In this document: piece by piece, positions 46,852-55,310 of the stretch
How the letters are laid out: each line of letters starts with the position of its first letter
Numbering within the stretch: position 1 is the stretch's first letter
NCBI GenBank assembly: GCA_021841585.1
Contig: JAKBUS010000001.1
Span: forward strand, 1-64,000
Source of the DNA: Pseudomonadota bacterium
GTDB lineage: Bacteria > Pseudomonadota > Gammaproteobacteria > Acidiferrobacterales > Acidiferrobacteraceae
Direction of reading: 5' to 3'
DNA: 64,000 bases
The notes under the pieces: generated by a model
What the model was told of the DNA's origin: nothing
Databases searched by the model: none
Seen by the model: only the letters and a program-made list of their open reading frames with translations
Made by a program: the position numbers and the translations under genes

Positions 46852-47817
46852 ATGTCGGTCTTCACGCGCATAGAAGAAACGGAGCTCGCGGCGTTCCTGG
46901 CGGGCTATCCGGTAGGGACCCTCCGATCCTTTGCGGGGATCGAGAGCGGCATCGAGAACACCAACTATTTCGTCTCTACGACGGGTGGCGAGTACGTGCT
47001 CACGCTATTTGAGCGCGTGGACCCCGCCGACCTGCCGTTCTTTCTCAACCTGACGGCGTTTTTGGCCGAGCACGCGGTGCCCTGCGCCCACCCGGTGCGC
47101 GGCGCGGACGGCCAGTACGTGGGCATGCTGCACGGCAAGAGCGCGGCGCTCGTCATGCGGCTCTACGGCCGATCGGTCACGGCCCCCTCGATGGCGCAGT
47201 GTTCCGCCATAGGCGAGGCCCTGGCGCGGCTGCACATAGCGGGCGCGGCATTTACCTTTGGCGGGGAACGCCCCAATCCGCGGGGCCCCCGCTGGTGGCG
47301 GGCGGCGGCCGAACGACTGGCGGGCCACCTGGGCCCGGAAGACGCCGACATCCTCACCGAGGAGCTCCGTTTCCAAGCCCTCTACCGCTTCACGGATCTG
47401 CCACGCGGCATCATCCATGCCGACCTTTTTCGGGACAACGCGCTGTTCGATGGCGATCGCCTCACCGGCGTCATCGATTTTTACTACGCGTGCACCGATA
47501 CCTGGCTTTATGACCTGGCCATCGCCGTGAACGACTGGGCCAGCGAGGACTGCGGGCGGCTCGATTTTCGGCGGGCCGGGGCGCTGGTCAACGCCTACCA
47601 GGGGGTTCGTCCGTTGACCAGCATCGAGCGTGGGGCATGGCCGGTGCTGCTACGTGCCGCGGCCCTGCGCTTTTGGCTCTCACGCCTGACCGATCTTCAC
47701 TTCCCAAGGGCCGGCGAGCTGACGCACACTAAGGACCCGCTCGTCTTTCGGCGGGTACTGACGGCACGCCGGCGGGAGACACCGCGCCTGCGCGGCCTGT
47801 GGCGCGCAAAAGGCTAG
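46852..47817 (+). CDS. thrB: Homoserine kinase (type II, APH-like)
   Basis: The 321-residue protein belongs to the ThrB type related to aminoglycoside phosphotransferases. GIESGIENTNYFV opens the nucleotide site, IIHADLFRDNALFDGDRLTG is the catalytic loop (HADLFRDN) and VIDFYYACTDTWLYDLAI carries the metal Asp. It phosphorylates homoserine on the way to threonine. Length and motifs are typical of gamma- and betaproteobacterial members. It sits between a LOG gene and a membrane protein gene on the same strand. Confidence 0.92.
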   Translation: MSVFTRIEETELAAFLAGYPVGTLRSFAGIESGIENTNYFVSTTGGEYVLTLFERVDPADLPFFLNLTAFLAEHAVPCAHPVRGADGQYVGMLHGKSAALVMRLYGRSVTAPSMAQCSAIGEALARLHIAGAAFTFGGERPNPRGPRWWRAAAERLAGHLGPEDADILTEELRFQALYRFTDLPRGIIHADLFRDNALFDGDRLTGVIDFYYACTDTWLYDLAIAVNDWASEDCGRLDFRRAGALVNAYQGVRPLTSIERGAWPVLLRAAALRFWLSRLTDLHFPRAGELTHTKDPLVFRRVLTARRRETPRLRGLWRAKG

Positions 47818-47854
47818 CGGCGCGCACGCGATCTTCTTGGAAAAGGGGTTTGCC

Positions 47855-48577
47855 ATGGACAAGGATCTGTCGCGGGCAGGGCCGTGGATCACGGGCGCCT
47901 ATGCCCTCACGGCCGCGGATCTCGGGTTATGGGTAGGCACGACCGCCGCCTACCTCTTGGTCGCCGCGGTGGTCTCGGACCTGCCGCTCGCGGGCGAGGT
48001 GCTGCTGGTGCTGTTCACTCCGGCCATCGTGGCGGGCATCCTGCGCGAGGCCGCGCGCCCGGGTGCGGTCGGCCATTACGGGCGCCGCGCCCGCAACGTC
48101 TTCGTGGGGATCCTGCGCGATCCGGGGCTTGCGCTACCGGTCATGAGCGTCGCCACGATCTTGTTGGGGGCGTGGGTCTTCTTGACGGTGCTGGCGATGA
48201 TCCTGGGCGTGGACGGGGCCTCTCTCGGGGCGATGTTCGCGCATCGCGACCTACTCGCCCGCATCTTTACCGGGCTACTGCTAGCCTTCTTCTGGGGCCT
48301 GCGGGTGGCGCTCATCATGACCGCGCTCTACGTGCTCGCGGCCACCGTGCTGGGCGGCGCGCGCCCCGTGGACGCCCTTGAGCAGACACTTGCGCTATGG
48401 CGTCAGCAACCGCTTACCATAGCGAGCCTCGGGGTGGTATTCGTGGCGCCGCTCACGGTCGCCTCCTATCTCGGGCCATGGATCTATGGCCTCGTGGCGC
48501 TCGTCACCTTCATACCGCTCACGCTCGCGGTCTACCTGAGCTACGAGTCGCTTAGCGCCAGGGATCCCGGCTCATAG
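47855..48577 (+). CDS. BPSS1780-family membrane protein
   Basis: The 240-residue protein has about six membrane segments spread from residue 15 to 228 (for example LWVGTTAAYLLVAAVV and IFTGLLLAFFWGLRVALIM). Its organisation resembles the BPSS1780 family of unknown function, which often lies downstream of thrB. An RBS-like GGAAAAGGGG supports ATG 47855 over ATG 47837. Its stop overlaps the convergent GGDEF gene by 6 bases. Confidence 0.7.
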   Translation: MDKDLSRAGPWITGAYALTAADLGLWVGTTAAYLLVAAVVSDLPLAGEVLLVLFTPAIVAGILREAARPGAVGHYGRRARNVFVGILRDPGLALPVMSVATILLGAWVFLTVLAMILGVDGASLGAMFAHRDLLARIFTGLLLAFFWGLRVALIMTALYVLAATVLGGARPVDALEQTLALWRQQPLTIASLGVVFVAPLTVASYLGPWIYGLVALVTFIPLTLAVYLSYESLSARDPGS

Positions 48578-49333
48578 GGCACCCTTTGCGCGTGGCGACG
48601 ATGCGAAGGCATGCACCTGGTCGCCGCCGGCCTTTTGCGCCGCGCGCAAGGCCTCGTGGGCGTTCGCCAAAAACCGCTCCAGGTCCTGGCCGCGCCCGAA
48701 CTCGGCGACGCCGCCGCTCATGGTGACCGCCGCCCTCTCGCCCTTGATGGTCAACGTGATGGCGGTCACGGCCACGCGCAGACGCTCGGCGACGAGCAGG
48801 GCCTGCGGGGTGCGGGTCTGCGGCAAGACCACGAGAAATTCCCAGTCCTGATAGCGGCCCAGACGATCGGGTAGCCGCAGGGCCTCGCCCAGCGCCGCCG
48901 ACACCGCCTCGAGTACCGGCGCCTCGGCCTCGGGCCCCAGGTGCTCCACGAGCGCCTGCGCGCCGTCGATGCCGAGACTTACGAGCGCAAGGGGCGTGCC
49001 GTAACGCTGGGATTGGGCCATGGCCTCGATGAGGCTCGAGGTGATGCCGCGCCGGTTCAGCGTGCGCGTAAGATCGTCGACGAAGCCCGTCGGCGTCGCC
49101 AGCGAGTCCGAGGCCGTCGGGCGCTTGACGGTCATGATGCGCGCGGCGAGCGCATAGATGGCAACCGCGAGCCCCGCGGCCTGCAGCAGGGCAAACGCCG
49201 GCCACCAGGCCGGCCAGGCGAGACTGAGGGTGATGGCGGCGATGCCTGTCGCCAGCGCCAGCGCGCCGATGACGGCCACGAACGGCTTGCGCCGCAGCCC
49301 GCCTTGCTTGGTCAGGAACAAAAACGGTTTCAC
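48572..49333 (-). CDS. Membrane protein with a degenerate GGDEF domain
   Basis: The protein has two membrane segments near its N-terminus, then a diguanylate-cyclase fold: DDLTRTLNRRGITSSLIEA, ALVSLGIDG and a signature loop that reads GRYQDWEFLVVLP instead of GRYGGDEFLVVLP. Losing GGDEF means it probably makes no c-di-GMP and may only bind nucleotide or a partner. The start is uncertain: GTG 49333 fits the domain start and avoids the uvrD end, while an ATG at 49441 would overlap uvrD by 40 bases. Confidence 0.68.
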   Translation of the reverse strand: MKPFLFLTKQGGLRRKPFVAVIGALALATGIAAITLSLAWPAWWPAFALLQAAGLAVAIYALAARIMTVKRPTASDSLATPTGFVDDLTRTLNRRGITSSLIEAMAQSQRYGTPLALVSLGIDGAQALVEHLGPEAEAPVLEAVSAALGEALRLPDRLGRYQDWEFLVVLPQTRTPQALLVAERLRVAVTAITLTIKGERAAVTMSGGVAEFGRGQDLERFLANAHEALRAAQKAGGDQVHAFASSPRAKGAL

Positions 49334-49401
49334 GATCCATCCCGAGATCGAGGGTGTGTCAGGAACTATAGGCGTCCGCTGGGCCGCTTTCCAATCCGCC
49401 C

Positions 49402-51531
49402 CTAAAGATTCTTCAGGCCGGCATAGGCCAGGACCAGCCACTTCACGCCGCAGGCCGCGAACTGCACCTGCACGCGCGCCTGCGCGCCGTGGCCCTCGCT
49501 GTCGATGACGACCCCCTCGCCGAAGATCGCGTGCGCCACGCGCCCCCCGATCGACGGGCCACCCGTGGCGGCCGACGGCGCCGGGGACGACGCGGCAGCC
49601 GCCATCCGCGGGCGGACATGATCGAGGAGGTGATCGGGGATCTCGGTCAGGAATCGCGAGGGTGGTGAATAGCGGTCCTCGCCATGCAGGCGCCGGGTCT
49701 CGGCATAGCTCAGGGTGAGCTCGCGCATGGCGCGCGTGATGCCAACGTAACAGAGCCTGCGCTCCTCTTCAAGGCGCGTCTCGTCGTAAAGAGAGCGCTC
49801 ATGCGGGAATAGCCCCTCCTCGAGGCCGGTCAAGAACACCACCGGGAACTCGAGGCCCTTGGCGGCATGCAGGGTCATGAGCTGGACCGAGTCCTGGCCC
49901 TCCCCGGCCTGCCCCTCCCCGGCCTCGAGCGCGGCATGCGCCAGAAACTCCAGGACCGGCTGCCCTTCATGCTCCTCGGCCATGAAAAACCGCGCGGCCG
50001 ACACCAGCTCCTCCAGGTTCTCGCCGCGCGCCTCGCCGCGCTCACGGCCCTCCTCGCGATAGAAGTCGAGGAGGCCGGTCTCCTTTAGGATGATTTCGAT
50101 CAAGGTGTCGAGGGGCGTGCTCGCGGCATCCGCCGCCAAGCGCTCGATCAGCCCCACGAACCCGCGCACCGCCGTGGCCGCGCGCCCACTCAGGCCGCCG
50201 GCCGCCACGAGCGCGACCGCCGCCGCCCATAAGGAGACCCCCTCCCCCCGCGCCTTGGCGCGCAGGCCCTCGACGGTACGCGCCCCGATGCCGCGTGTCG
50301 GCACGTTGACGACGCGCTCGAAGGCCGTGTCATCATCGCGATTCAAGGCCAATCTCAGGTAGGCCAGGGCATCCTTGACCTCAGCGCGGTCGAAGAACCG
50401 CAGGCCCCCATAGACGCGATAGGGTATGCCGGCGCGCACGAGCAGCTCCTCGAACAGGCGCGACTGGGCGTTGGAGCGATAGAGGATGGCGACATCGCGC
50501 GGACGGCCATCCTCGGAGAGCAGCCTGCGGATGCGCTCGATGACAAATTGCGCCTCATCCACCCCGCTGTAGGCGGCATAGACCGCCACCGGGCGACCCT
50601 CGCGCCCGGCGGTCCATAGGGTCTTGCCGAGGCGCTTGGCGTTGTGTGCGATCACGGCATTGGCGGCCTCGAGGATGCGTCCGGTGGAACGATAGTTCTG
50701 TTCGAGGCGGATGGTGCGCGTACCCGGATGATCGCGTTCGAAGCGCAGGATGTTCTCGACCTCGGCGCCGCGCCACCCGTAAATGGACTGGTCGTCGTCG
50801 CCGACCACGAACAGGTGGCCGCCGGCGCCGAACAACCGCAGCCACTCGTACTGGACGACGTTGGTGTCCTGGAATTCGTCGACCAGCGTGTGACGAAAGC
50901 GCCGCTGGTAATGCTCGCGCACCGCCGGGTGGTCGCGCATCACCTCGAGCGTGGCGAGCAGGAGCTCCGCGAAATCGACGAGGCCCTGCGCCCGGCACAA
51001 GGTTTCGTAGGCCTGGTAGACCTGGAGCAGCGCGCGCTGCGTCGGATCGGCGCTCGCCGCCACCCCGCGCGCCCGCCGCCCGGCCTCCTTGTGGCCGTTG
51101 ATGAACGCCTGGACCATGCGCGGCGGGTAGCGCGCCTCGTCGAGCGCCTGGGCGCGCATGAGGCGCTTTACCAGGCGCTGCTGGTCGTCGCTATCGATGA
51201 TCTGAAAGGCCTCGGGCAGCGAGGCCTCCCGCCAGTGGGCGCGCAGGAAGCGGTGCGAGAGGCCATGAAAAGTGCCGATCCAAAGGCCCGACACGCTCTG
51301 CCGCAAGAGCCCCTCCACGCGCCGGCGCATCTCTGTTGCGGCCTTGTTGGTAAAGGTCACGGCGAGAAACGAAAATGGCGAGGCCCCGCGGTCCACGAGC
51401 CAAGCGATCCGCTGGGTGAGCACGCGCGTCTTGCCGCTGCCCGCGCCCGCCAGGATGCGCATGGGGCCGGGGACGGCGGTGACCGCCTCGCGCTGGGCCT
51501 CGTTTAGGCCATCGACGAACGAAGATTCCAT
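49402..51531 (-). CDS. uvrD: DNA helicase II (UvrD/Rep family)
   Basis: The 709-residue superfamily 1A helicase has Walker A LAGAGSGKTRVL, motif Ia VTFTNKAATEMRRR, motif II LVDEFQDTNVVQYEWL, motif III VVGDDDQSIYGWRGA, motif IV RLEQNYRST and VQLMTLHAAKGLEFPVVF. UvrD unwinds DNA with 3'-5' polarity in excision and mismatch repair. The length matches UvrD (about 720) and the C-terminal Tudor-like tail (GEGVVIDSEGHGAQARVQVQF, read in part) is present. It is divergent from the PspA operon. Confidence 0.93.
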   Translation of the reverse strand: MESSFVDGLNEAQREAVTAVPGPMRILAGAGSGKTRVLTQRIAWLVDRGASPFSFLAVTFTNKAATEMRRRVEGLLRQSVSGLWIGTFHGLSHRFLRAHWREASLPEAFQIIDSDDQQRLVKRLMRAQALDEARYPPRMVQAFINGHKEAGRRARGVAASADPTQRALLQVYQAYETLCRAQGLVDFAELLLATLEVMRDHPAVREHYQRRFRHTLVDEFQDTNVVQYEWLRLFGAGGHLFVVGDDDQSIYGWRGAEVENILRFERDHPGTRTIRLEQNYRSTGRILEAANAVIAHNAKRLGKTLWTAGREGRPVAVYAAYSGVDEAQFVIERIRRLLSEDGRPRDVAILYRSNAQSRLFEELLVRAGIPYRVYGGLRFFDRAEVKDALAYLRLALNRDDDTAFERVVNVPTRGIGARTVEGLRAKARGEGVSLWAAAVALVAAGGLSGRAATAVRGFVGLIERLAADAASTPLDTLIEIILKETGLLDFYREEGRERGEARGENLEELVSAARFFMAEEHEGQPVLEFLAHAALEAGEGQAGEGQDSVQLMTLHAAKGLEFPVVFLTGLEEGLFPHERSLYDETRLEEERRLCYVGITRAMRELTLSYAETRRLHGEDRYSPPSRFLTEIPDHLLDHVRPRMAAAASSPAPSAATGGPSIGGRVAHAIFGEGVVIDSEGHGAQARVQVQFAACGVKWLVLAYAGLKNL

Positions 51532-51654
51532 GGCGCGAGTTTAACCCGTGGGCCGGGCGCGGGAAACCGCAATGGCCGCGATCTTAGGCGTTGCGCATTG
51601 CAATGACCGCGCAAGTGGTGTCAACTAACAAGGTTACTAATTTTTGGACCCTTC

Positions 51655-52041
51655 ATGGACGAAATCCGCGATTTCGATCTCCATGCCGCCTGGATCCGCC
51701 GGGCGCAAACCGACCTTCATGCCTTTCTGGAGGCCCTCGCCGCGCGCCTCGAGGGCGCGCTCCCGGGACGCGTGCAGGTGGAACACAAGCGCGACGGGCT
51801 GTTGAGCGCGACCCGCCACATAACCACCATCACCATCCAGGTCGACGGTAGTCGCTACCTCCTGGATGCCCGCAACCACGATATTCGCGCAAGCCGTCAG
51901 CACGAGGTGCGCGGCGTGGTGCTGAAGACCGAGTCCCTTCCGCTCGACCGCTGGCTGCAAGACCTGGAAGACGAGCTGCGGCGGCTGTCGGGGAGCCTGG
52001 AGGGCGCGCGGGGGATCCTGCAAGACTTTTTGACGTCATAG
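51655..52041 (+). CDS. Unknown protein, first gene of the PspA operon
   Basis: The 128-residue soluble protein begins MDEIRDFDLHAAWIRRAQ and ends with a helical, possibly coiled-coil tail (LQDLEDELRRLSGSLEG). The middle forms beta strands (TTITIQVDGSRYLLDARNH). No family was recognised. It starts 8 bases before the next gene and so is part of the four-gene operon ending in pspA. The regular association suggests an envelope-stress role, but only by context. Confidence 0.62.
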   Translation: MDEIRDFDLHAAWIRRAQTDLHAFLEALAARLEGALPGRVQVEHKRDGLLSATRHITTITIQVDGSRYLLDARNHDIRASRQHEVRGVVLKTESLPLDRWLQDLEDELRRLSGSLEGARGILQDFLTS

Positions 52042-52049
52042 GAGGCATT

Positions 52050-52949
52050 ATGGCCCGCTTCGGTGCACCCGGCGGTAACGCCCAAGACGACGCGGGCTCG
52101 CTCGCCCGGCAGACGGCGTGGAACGAGGCGCTGACGCGCGGCACGGTGCCGGCCTTCGTGAAGGAGCGGCTCGCCGAGACCATGACCGGCAAGCGGCCAT
52201 GGGTCAGCACCGCCTCACCCGCGGGTCTATTGGCGCAACGCTCCCACGGCATCCGCCCGCTCGGGCTCGTCTCCGGCAACTGCTGGTTCCAGTTCGGCTA
52301 CTCATGGACACGCGGCCACTACGAGGGCTGGCACACGGCGCTCGACCGCCTGCGCGTGGAGGCCGGGCTCATGGGCGCCAACGCGGTGGTCGATGTGACC
52401 CTGCGCGTGCGACACATGCCGGGCACCGAGAATGAAGGCCACATGGACTATGGTGTCATGGGCACGGCCGTGCGCCTGGATGCGCTGCGCGAGTCGACCA
52501 ATCCGGCGCTCGCCACGGTCTCCGCCCTGGAGTTCGCGCGCCTGCTCGAATCCGGCATCGTGCCCGTGGGACTTGCCATCGGCGCGCATTATGACTGGTT
52601 CGTGGCGAACGGCTATCAGACAGCGAACGTGGCGTCTTTCTGGAACCAGGAGATCGCCCCGCTCTCGAGCTTTCTGACGCGCGTGCGCCGCCAGGCCCTG
52701 CAGGAGCTGCGCGATGACGGCGTGCGGCTGGGCTCGGGCGTGCTTGCCCACACCCAGCATACCGAGCTCTACCGCGTGGAGCCCGACGAGAGCAATCCCT
52801 ATCCGCGCTTCCTCGCGCGCTATATCGCGCTTGGCACCGCCATCCTCCACGACAGCCGCTCGCTACGCCCATTCGGCGTGCGCCCGGTAATGAGCGTGCG
52901 CAACCCGCGGCTGCTGGCCGCCACTGACACCGTAAGGGAGGTCCTGTAA
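52050..52949 (+). CDS. Tandem YbjQ-like (heavy-metal-binding domain) protein, copy 1
   Basis: The 299-residue protein contains two repeats of a YbjQ/UPF0145-like domain. The first is LGLVSGNCWFQFGYSW, helix ALDRLRVEAGLMGANAVVDV, then YGVMGTAVRL. The second is VGLAIGAHYDWFVANGYQ, helix RRQALQELRDDGVRLGSGVL and IALGTAILHD. This fold forms oligomeric rings in other bacteria; its chemistry is unknown. RBS AGGAGG lies just before ATG 52050, and the next gene follows after 2 bases. Confidence 0.7.
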   Translation: MARFGAPGGNAQDDAGSLARQTAWNEALTRGTVPAFVKERLAETMTGKRPWVSTASPAGLLAQRSHGIRPLGLVSGNCWFQFGYSWTRGHYEGWHTALDRLRVEAGLMGANAVVDVTLRVRHMPGTENEGHMDYGVMGTAVRLDALRESTNPALATVSALEFARLLESGIVPVGLAIGAHYDWFVANGYQTANVASFWNQEIAPLSSFLTRVRRQALQELRDDGVRLGSGVLAHTQHTELYRVEPDESNPYPRFLARYIALGTAILHDSRSLRPFGVRPVMSVRNPRLLAATDTVREVL

Positions 52950-52951
52950 CA

Positions 52952-53776
52952 ATGAGCGATACAGTCCCCGATCTGCCGCAACACGCGCGCGAACGCCTGG
53001 AGGGCCTACGCGACACGAGCCGCCGGGGCGGCATCTTCACCTCCGACTTCTCGGTCAACGAATTTCTCATGGTGGGCGAGGCGGGCTTCGAGCCGCTTGG
53101 TCTGGTGGTGGGCTCGTGCATCTATCACACCGGCATCCAGTACGCCGGATGGGCCAAGAACCAGGAAATGGCTGTGCTGTCGCAGGCCATGTACGAGGCC
53201 CGCGAGCTTGCCATGACGCGCATGGAGCAGGAGGCGCAGTCCTTATCGGCGGACGGCGTGGTCGGCGTGCGCCTCGAGGTCAAGCGCATGGACTGGGACA
53301 AGGATATTCTCGAGTTCCTCGCCATCGGCACGGCCATTGCCCACAGCAAGGGCCACCCCGGCTTCAAGGGCCCGTCCGGCAAGCCCTTTACGTCCGACCT
53401 CTCGGGCCAGGATCTCTGGATGCTGCTGCAGTCTGGCTACCGGCCGCTCGCCCTGGTCATGGGCTCCTGCGTGTATCACGTGGCCCATCAAGGCATGTTC
53501 CAGTCGCTTGGCAATGTCGGCCGCAACGTCGAGATGCCGCTTTTCACGCAAGCCATGTACGACGCCCGCGAACTGGCCATGGAGCGCATGCAGCAAGAGG
53601 CCAAGGAGGCCGGCGCCGAAGGCGTGGTCGCAGTCCAGCTCCACGAGGGCTCGCACAACTGGCAGCCACACGTCATCGAATTCTTCGCCATCGGCACGGC
53701 GGTCAAGGCCATAGAAGACGCGGCCATCATCCCTGAACGACTGATCCCGCAGATTGTCATACCAGTAAACGACTAA
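52952..53776 (+). CDS. Tandem YbjQ-like protein, copy 2
   Basis: The 274-residue protein also has two YbjQ-like repeats, better conserved than in the preceding gene: LGLVVGSCIYHTGIQYAGW with IGTAIAH, and LALVMGSCVYHVAHQG with FAIGTAVKA. Each has a helix of the form AMYEARELAMTRMEQEAQ or AMYDARELAMERMQQEAK. The repeats are so alike that a duplication is plain. It begins 2 bases after its paralogue and 15 bases before pspA. A scaffold or sensor partner of PspA is inferred. Confidence 0.75.
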   Translation: MSDTVPDLPQHARERLEGLRDTSRRGGIFTSDFSVNEFLMVGEAGFEPLGLVVGSCIYHTGIQYAGWAKNQEMAVLSQAMYEARELAMTRMEQEAQSLSADGVVGVRLEVKRMDWDKDILEFLAIGTAIAHSKGHPGFKGPSGKPFTSDLSGQDLWMLLQSGYRPLALVMGSCVYHVAHQGMFQSLGNVGRNVEMPLFTQAMYDARELAMERMQQEAKEAGAEGVVAVQLHEGSHNWQPHVIEFFAIGTAVKAIEDAAIIPERLIPQIVIPVND

Positions 53777-53791
53777 GGTAGGGAGGTTCCC

Positions 53792-54487
53792 ATGAGTCTT
53801 TTCAAGCGCGCGGCCGAGGTCATAGAGGCCAAGTTCAGCAAGATCATCAATGCCGCCGAGGACCCGAACGACACCCTCGACCTCTCCTACGAAAAGATGC
53901 TTGCCGGCCTCCAGGAGACGCGCCGCCACCTCGCCGATGTCGTGACCGAACAGAAGGTCCTGGAGCAACAGATGGCGGGGGCGCAGGCCGAGATCGCGCG
54001 CCACGACGGCGATGCGAGGCTTGCCCTGCAATCGAACCGTGAGGACTTGGCGCGCGCCGCGCTGACCCAGAAGCAGGCGGCGACCGCGAAGCTTGCGTCG
54101 CTCACCGAGGCCCACGACGCCATCGTCGCGCAGGTCCAAAAGCTCGTCGAATACGAACACAAGTTCCAGGACAAGATCGATGCCTTCCGCACCCAGAAGG
54201 AGGTCCTGAAGAGCCAATACGGCAGCGCCCAGGCCCAGGTCAAGGTCAACGAATCGCTGTCGGGTCTGAGCGAGAAACTGGGCGGCGTGGGCGAGAGCGT
54301 ACGCCGCGCGAAAGACAAGACCGAGCAGATGCAGGCGCGCGCCCAGGCGGTCGACACGCTCGCCGAGACCGGCGTCCTGGATGACGGCGATGACCGCTCG
54401 CAGTCCGAGCGCGAGCTCGACAAGCTGCGCTCGGGGGGCGCCGTGGACGCGGAACTCGAGCGCCTCAAGGGCGAGATGAAGAAATAG
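53792..54487 (+). CDS. PspA/IM30 (ESCRT-III-like) family protein
   Basis: The 231-residue protein opens MSLFKRAAEVIEAKFSKI, the amphipathic helix and linker of PspA/Vipp1 proteins. A long coiled-coil (about 40-150) follows, with QLVEYEHKFQDKIDAFRTQK-like heptads, and an acidic tail with DDGDDRSQSERELDKL. PspA binds the inner face of stressed membranes and forms ESCRT-III-like polymers. None of the classical partners PspB/PspC/PspF is present; the neighbours are YbjQ-repeat proteins instead. It ends the operon before a terminator-like hairpin. Confidence 0.85.
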   Translation: MSLFKRAAEVIEAKFSKIINAAEDPNDTLDLSYEKMLAGLQETRRHLADVVTEQKVLEQQMAGAQAEIARHDGDARLALQSNREDLARAALTQKQAATAKLASLTEAHDAIVAQVQKLVEYEHKFQDKIDAFRTQKEVLKSQYGSAQAQVKVNESLSGLSEKLGGVGESVRRAKDKTEQMQARAQAVDTLAETGVLDDGDDRSQSERELDKLRSGGAVDAELERLKGEMKK

Positions 54488-54506
54488 CGCCCCAAAGTCC
54501 GGCAAG

Positions 54507-54545
54507 GCCTTCGCCCCGATCGCGGCGAAGGCGCCGCAAGTTTTT
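54507..54545 (+). terminator. Terminator-like hairpin after pspA
   Basis: GCCTTCGCC (54507-54515) pairs with GGCGAAGGC (54524-54532) around an 8-base loop. Five T follow at 54541-54545, but 8 bases away from the stem, so termination may be inefficient. Confidence 0.5.
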
Positions 54546-54726
54546 CCAATCCCCAAGCCACGGGATGGTCAGTTCCACCGGTCAGCGGTAACTTAGACGC
54601 CCCGCGTTGGCGCCGATGGTGCCGATTCATGGGGCGACCCACCCCATTCATGTCGGAAGAGGCCGCGCTTACCTTGTCTAGCGGCAATTGTGGGCTTTAC
54701 GAATTGCCTATCGATCGGGATTTTGT

Positions 54727-54933
54727 ATGACAGCGGTCACGGTTTCGGAAACATATCGGGTCGTCGTTCCTCGCGGGGCACGGCTCGCGCTCGGCATCCG
54801 TCCCGGCCAGCGCCTGCGCGTTTTGGTCTATGAGGGACGCGTGGAGCTCGTCTCCGAGCGGGATATCCGCGAGGCATGCGGCCTCCTTGGGCCCCTTGAT
54901 ACCATGGTACCGAGGGACGGGGATCGAACGTGA
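54727..54933 (+). CDS. AbrB/MazE-type antitoxin
   Basis: The 68-residue protein has the swapped-hairpin AbrB/SpoVT fold: VVVPRGARLALGIRPGQRL, then VYEGRVELVSERD. This is the common DNA-binding antitoxin of VapBC pairs. ATG 54727 is chosen because the earlier in-frame ATG at 54688 adds an atypical leader. Its stop overlaps the GTG start of the PIN toxin (GTGA at 54930-54933). It should repress its own promoter together with the toxin. Confidence 0.8.
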   Translation: MTAVTVSETYRVVVPRGARLALGIRPGQRLRVLVYEGRVELVSERDIREACGLLGPLDTMVPRDGDRT

Positions 54934-55142
54934 GCGTGGTGGATGCCTGCAGCTGGCTTGATACTTTGCGGGCGGCGAGCAGGCCCAAGTTTTTCGCGCC
55001 CGCTCTAGGCGACACAGAGCGGCTGGTCGTCCCGACGATAGGCCTTCTTGAGGTCTTCAAGCGCGCAGCGCAGCGGCGCGATGTCGGTTGGGCGCTGCAG
55101 GCCATTGCGCTCATGCGGGCGCCCGTCAGCCACGGCCGGTAG
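54930..55142 (+). pseudogene. VapC-like PIN toxin, C-terminally truncated
   Basis: From GTG 54930 the frame encodes MSVVDACSWLDTL, FFAPALGDTERLVVPTIGL and EVFKRAAQRRD, which is the N-terminal half of a VapC PIN domain. It stops at 55142 after 70 residues, whereas relatives have about 125-135. The second half with the distal acidic residues (the ADS and DAD/DFE motifs) is absent and is not found in other frames of the next 150 bases. The product is almost surely inactive as a nuclease. Confidence 0.72.
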
Positions 55143-55154
55143 TCTTTCCCCACG

Positions 55155-55173
55155 CCGCGTCCGCGGTTTTTTT
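55155..55173 (+). terminator. Weak hairpin with T-tract after the truncated toxin
   Basis: CCGC-GTCC-GCGG (55155-55166) is followed directly by seven T (55167-55173). The stem is only four base pairs (five with a G-U pair), so this is a weak terminator at best. Confidence 0.35.
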
Positions 55174-55310
55174 ATTTACCTTTCGGAGCAGGCATCAACG
55201 CTTGGGGCGGCCATAATCCGCACCGCCTCGACGCCGTCGCATCTGACACATACGGAAAAGTTGCCAGCTTTATTATCATGTCACAGGAAAGCTTCCATTT
55301 AGGCTTTCAC

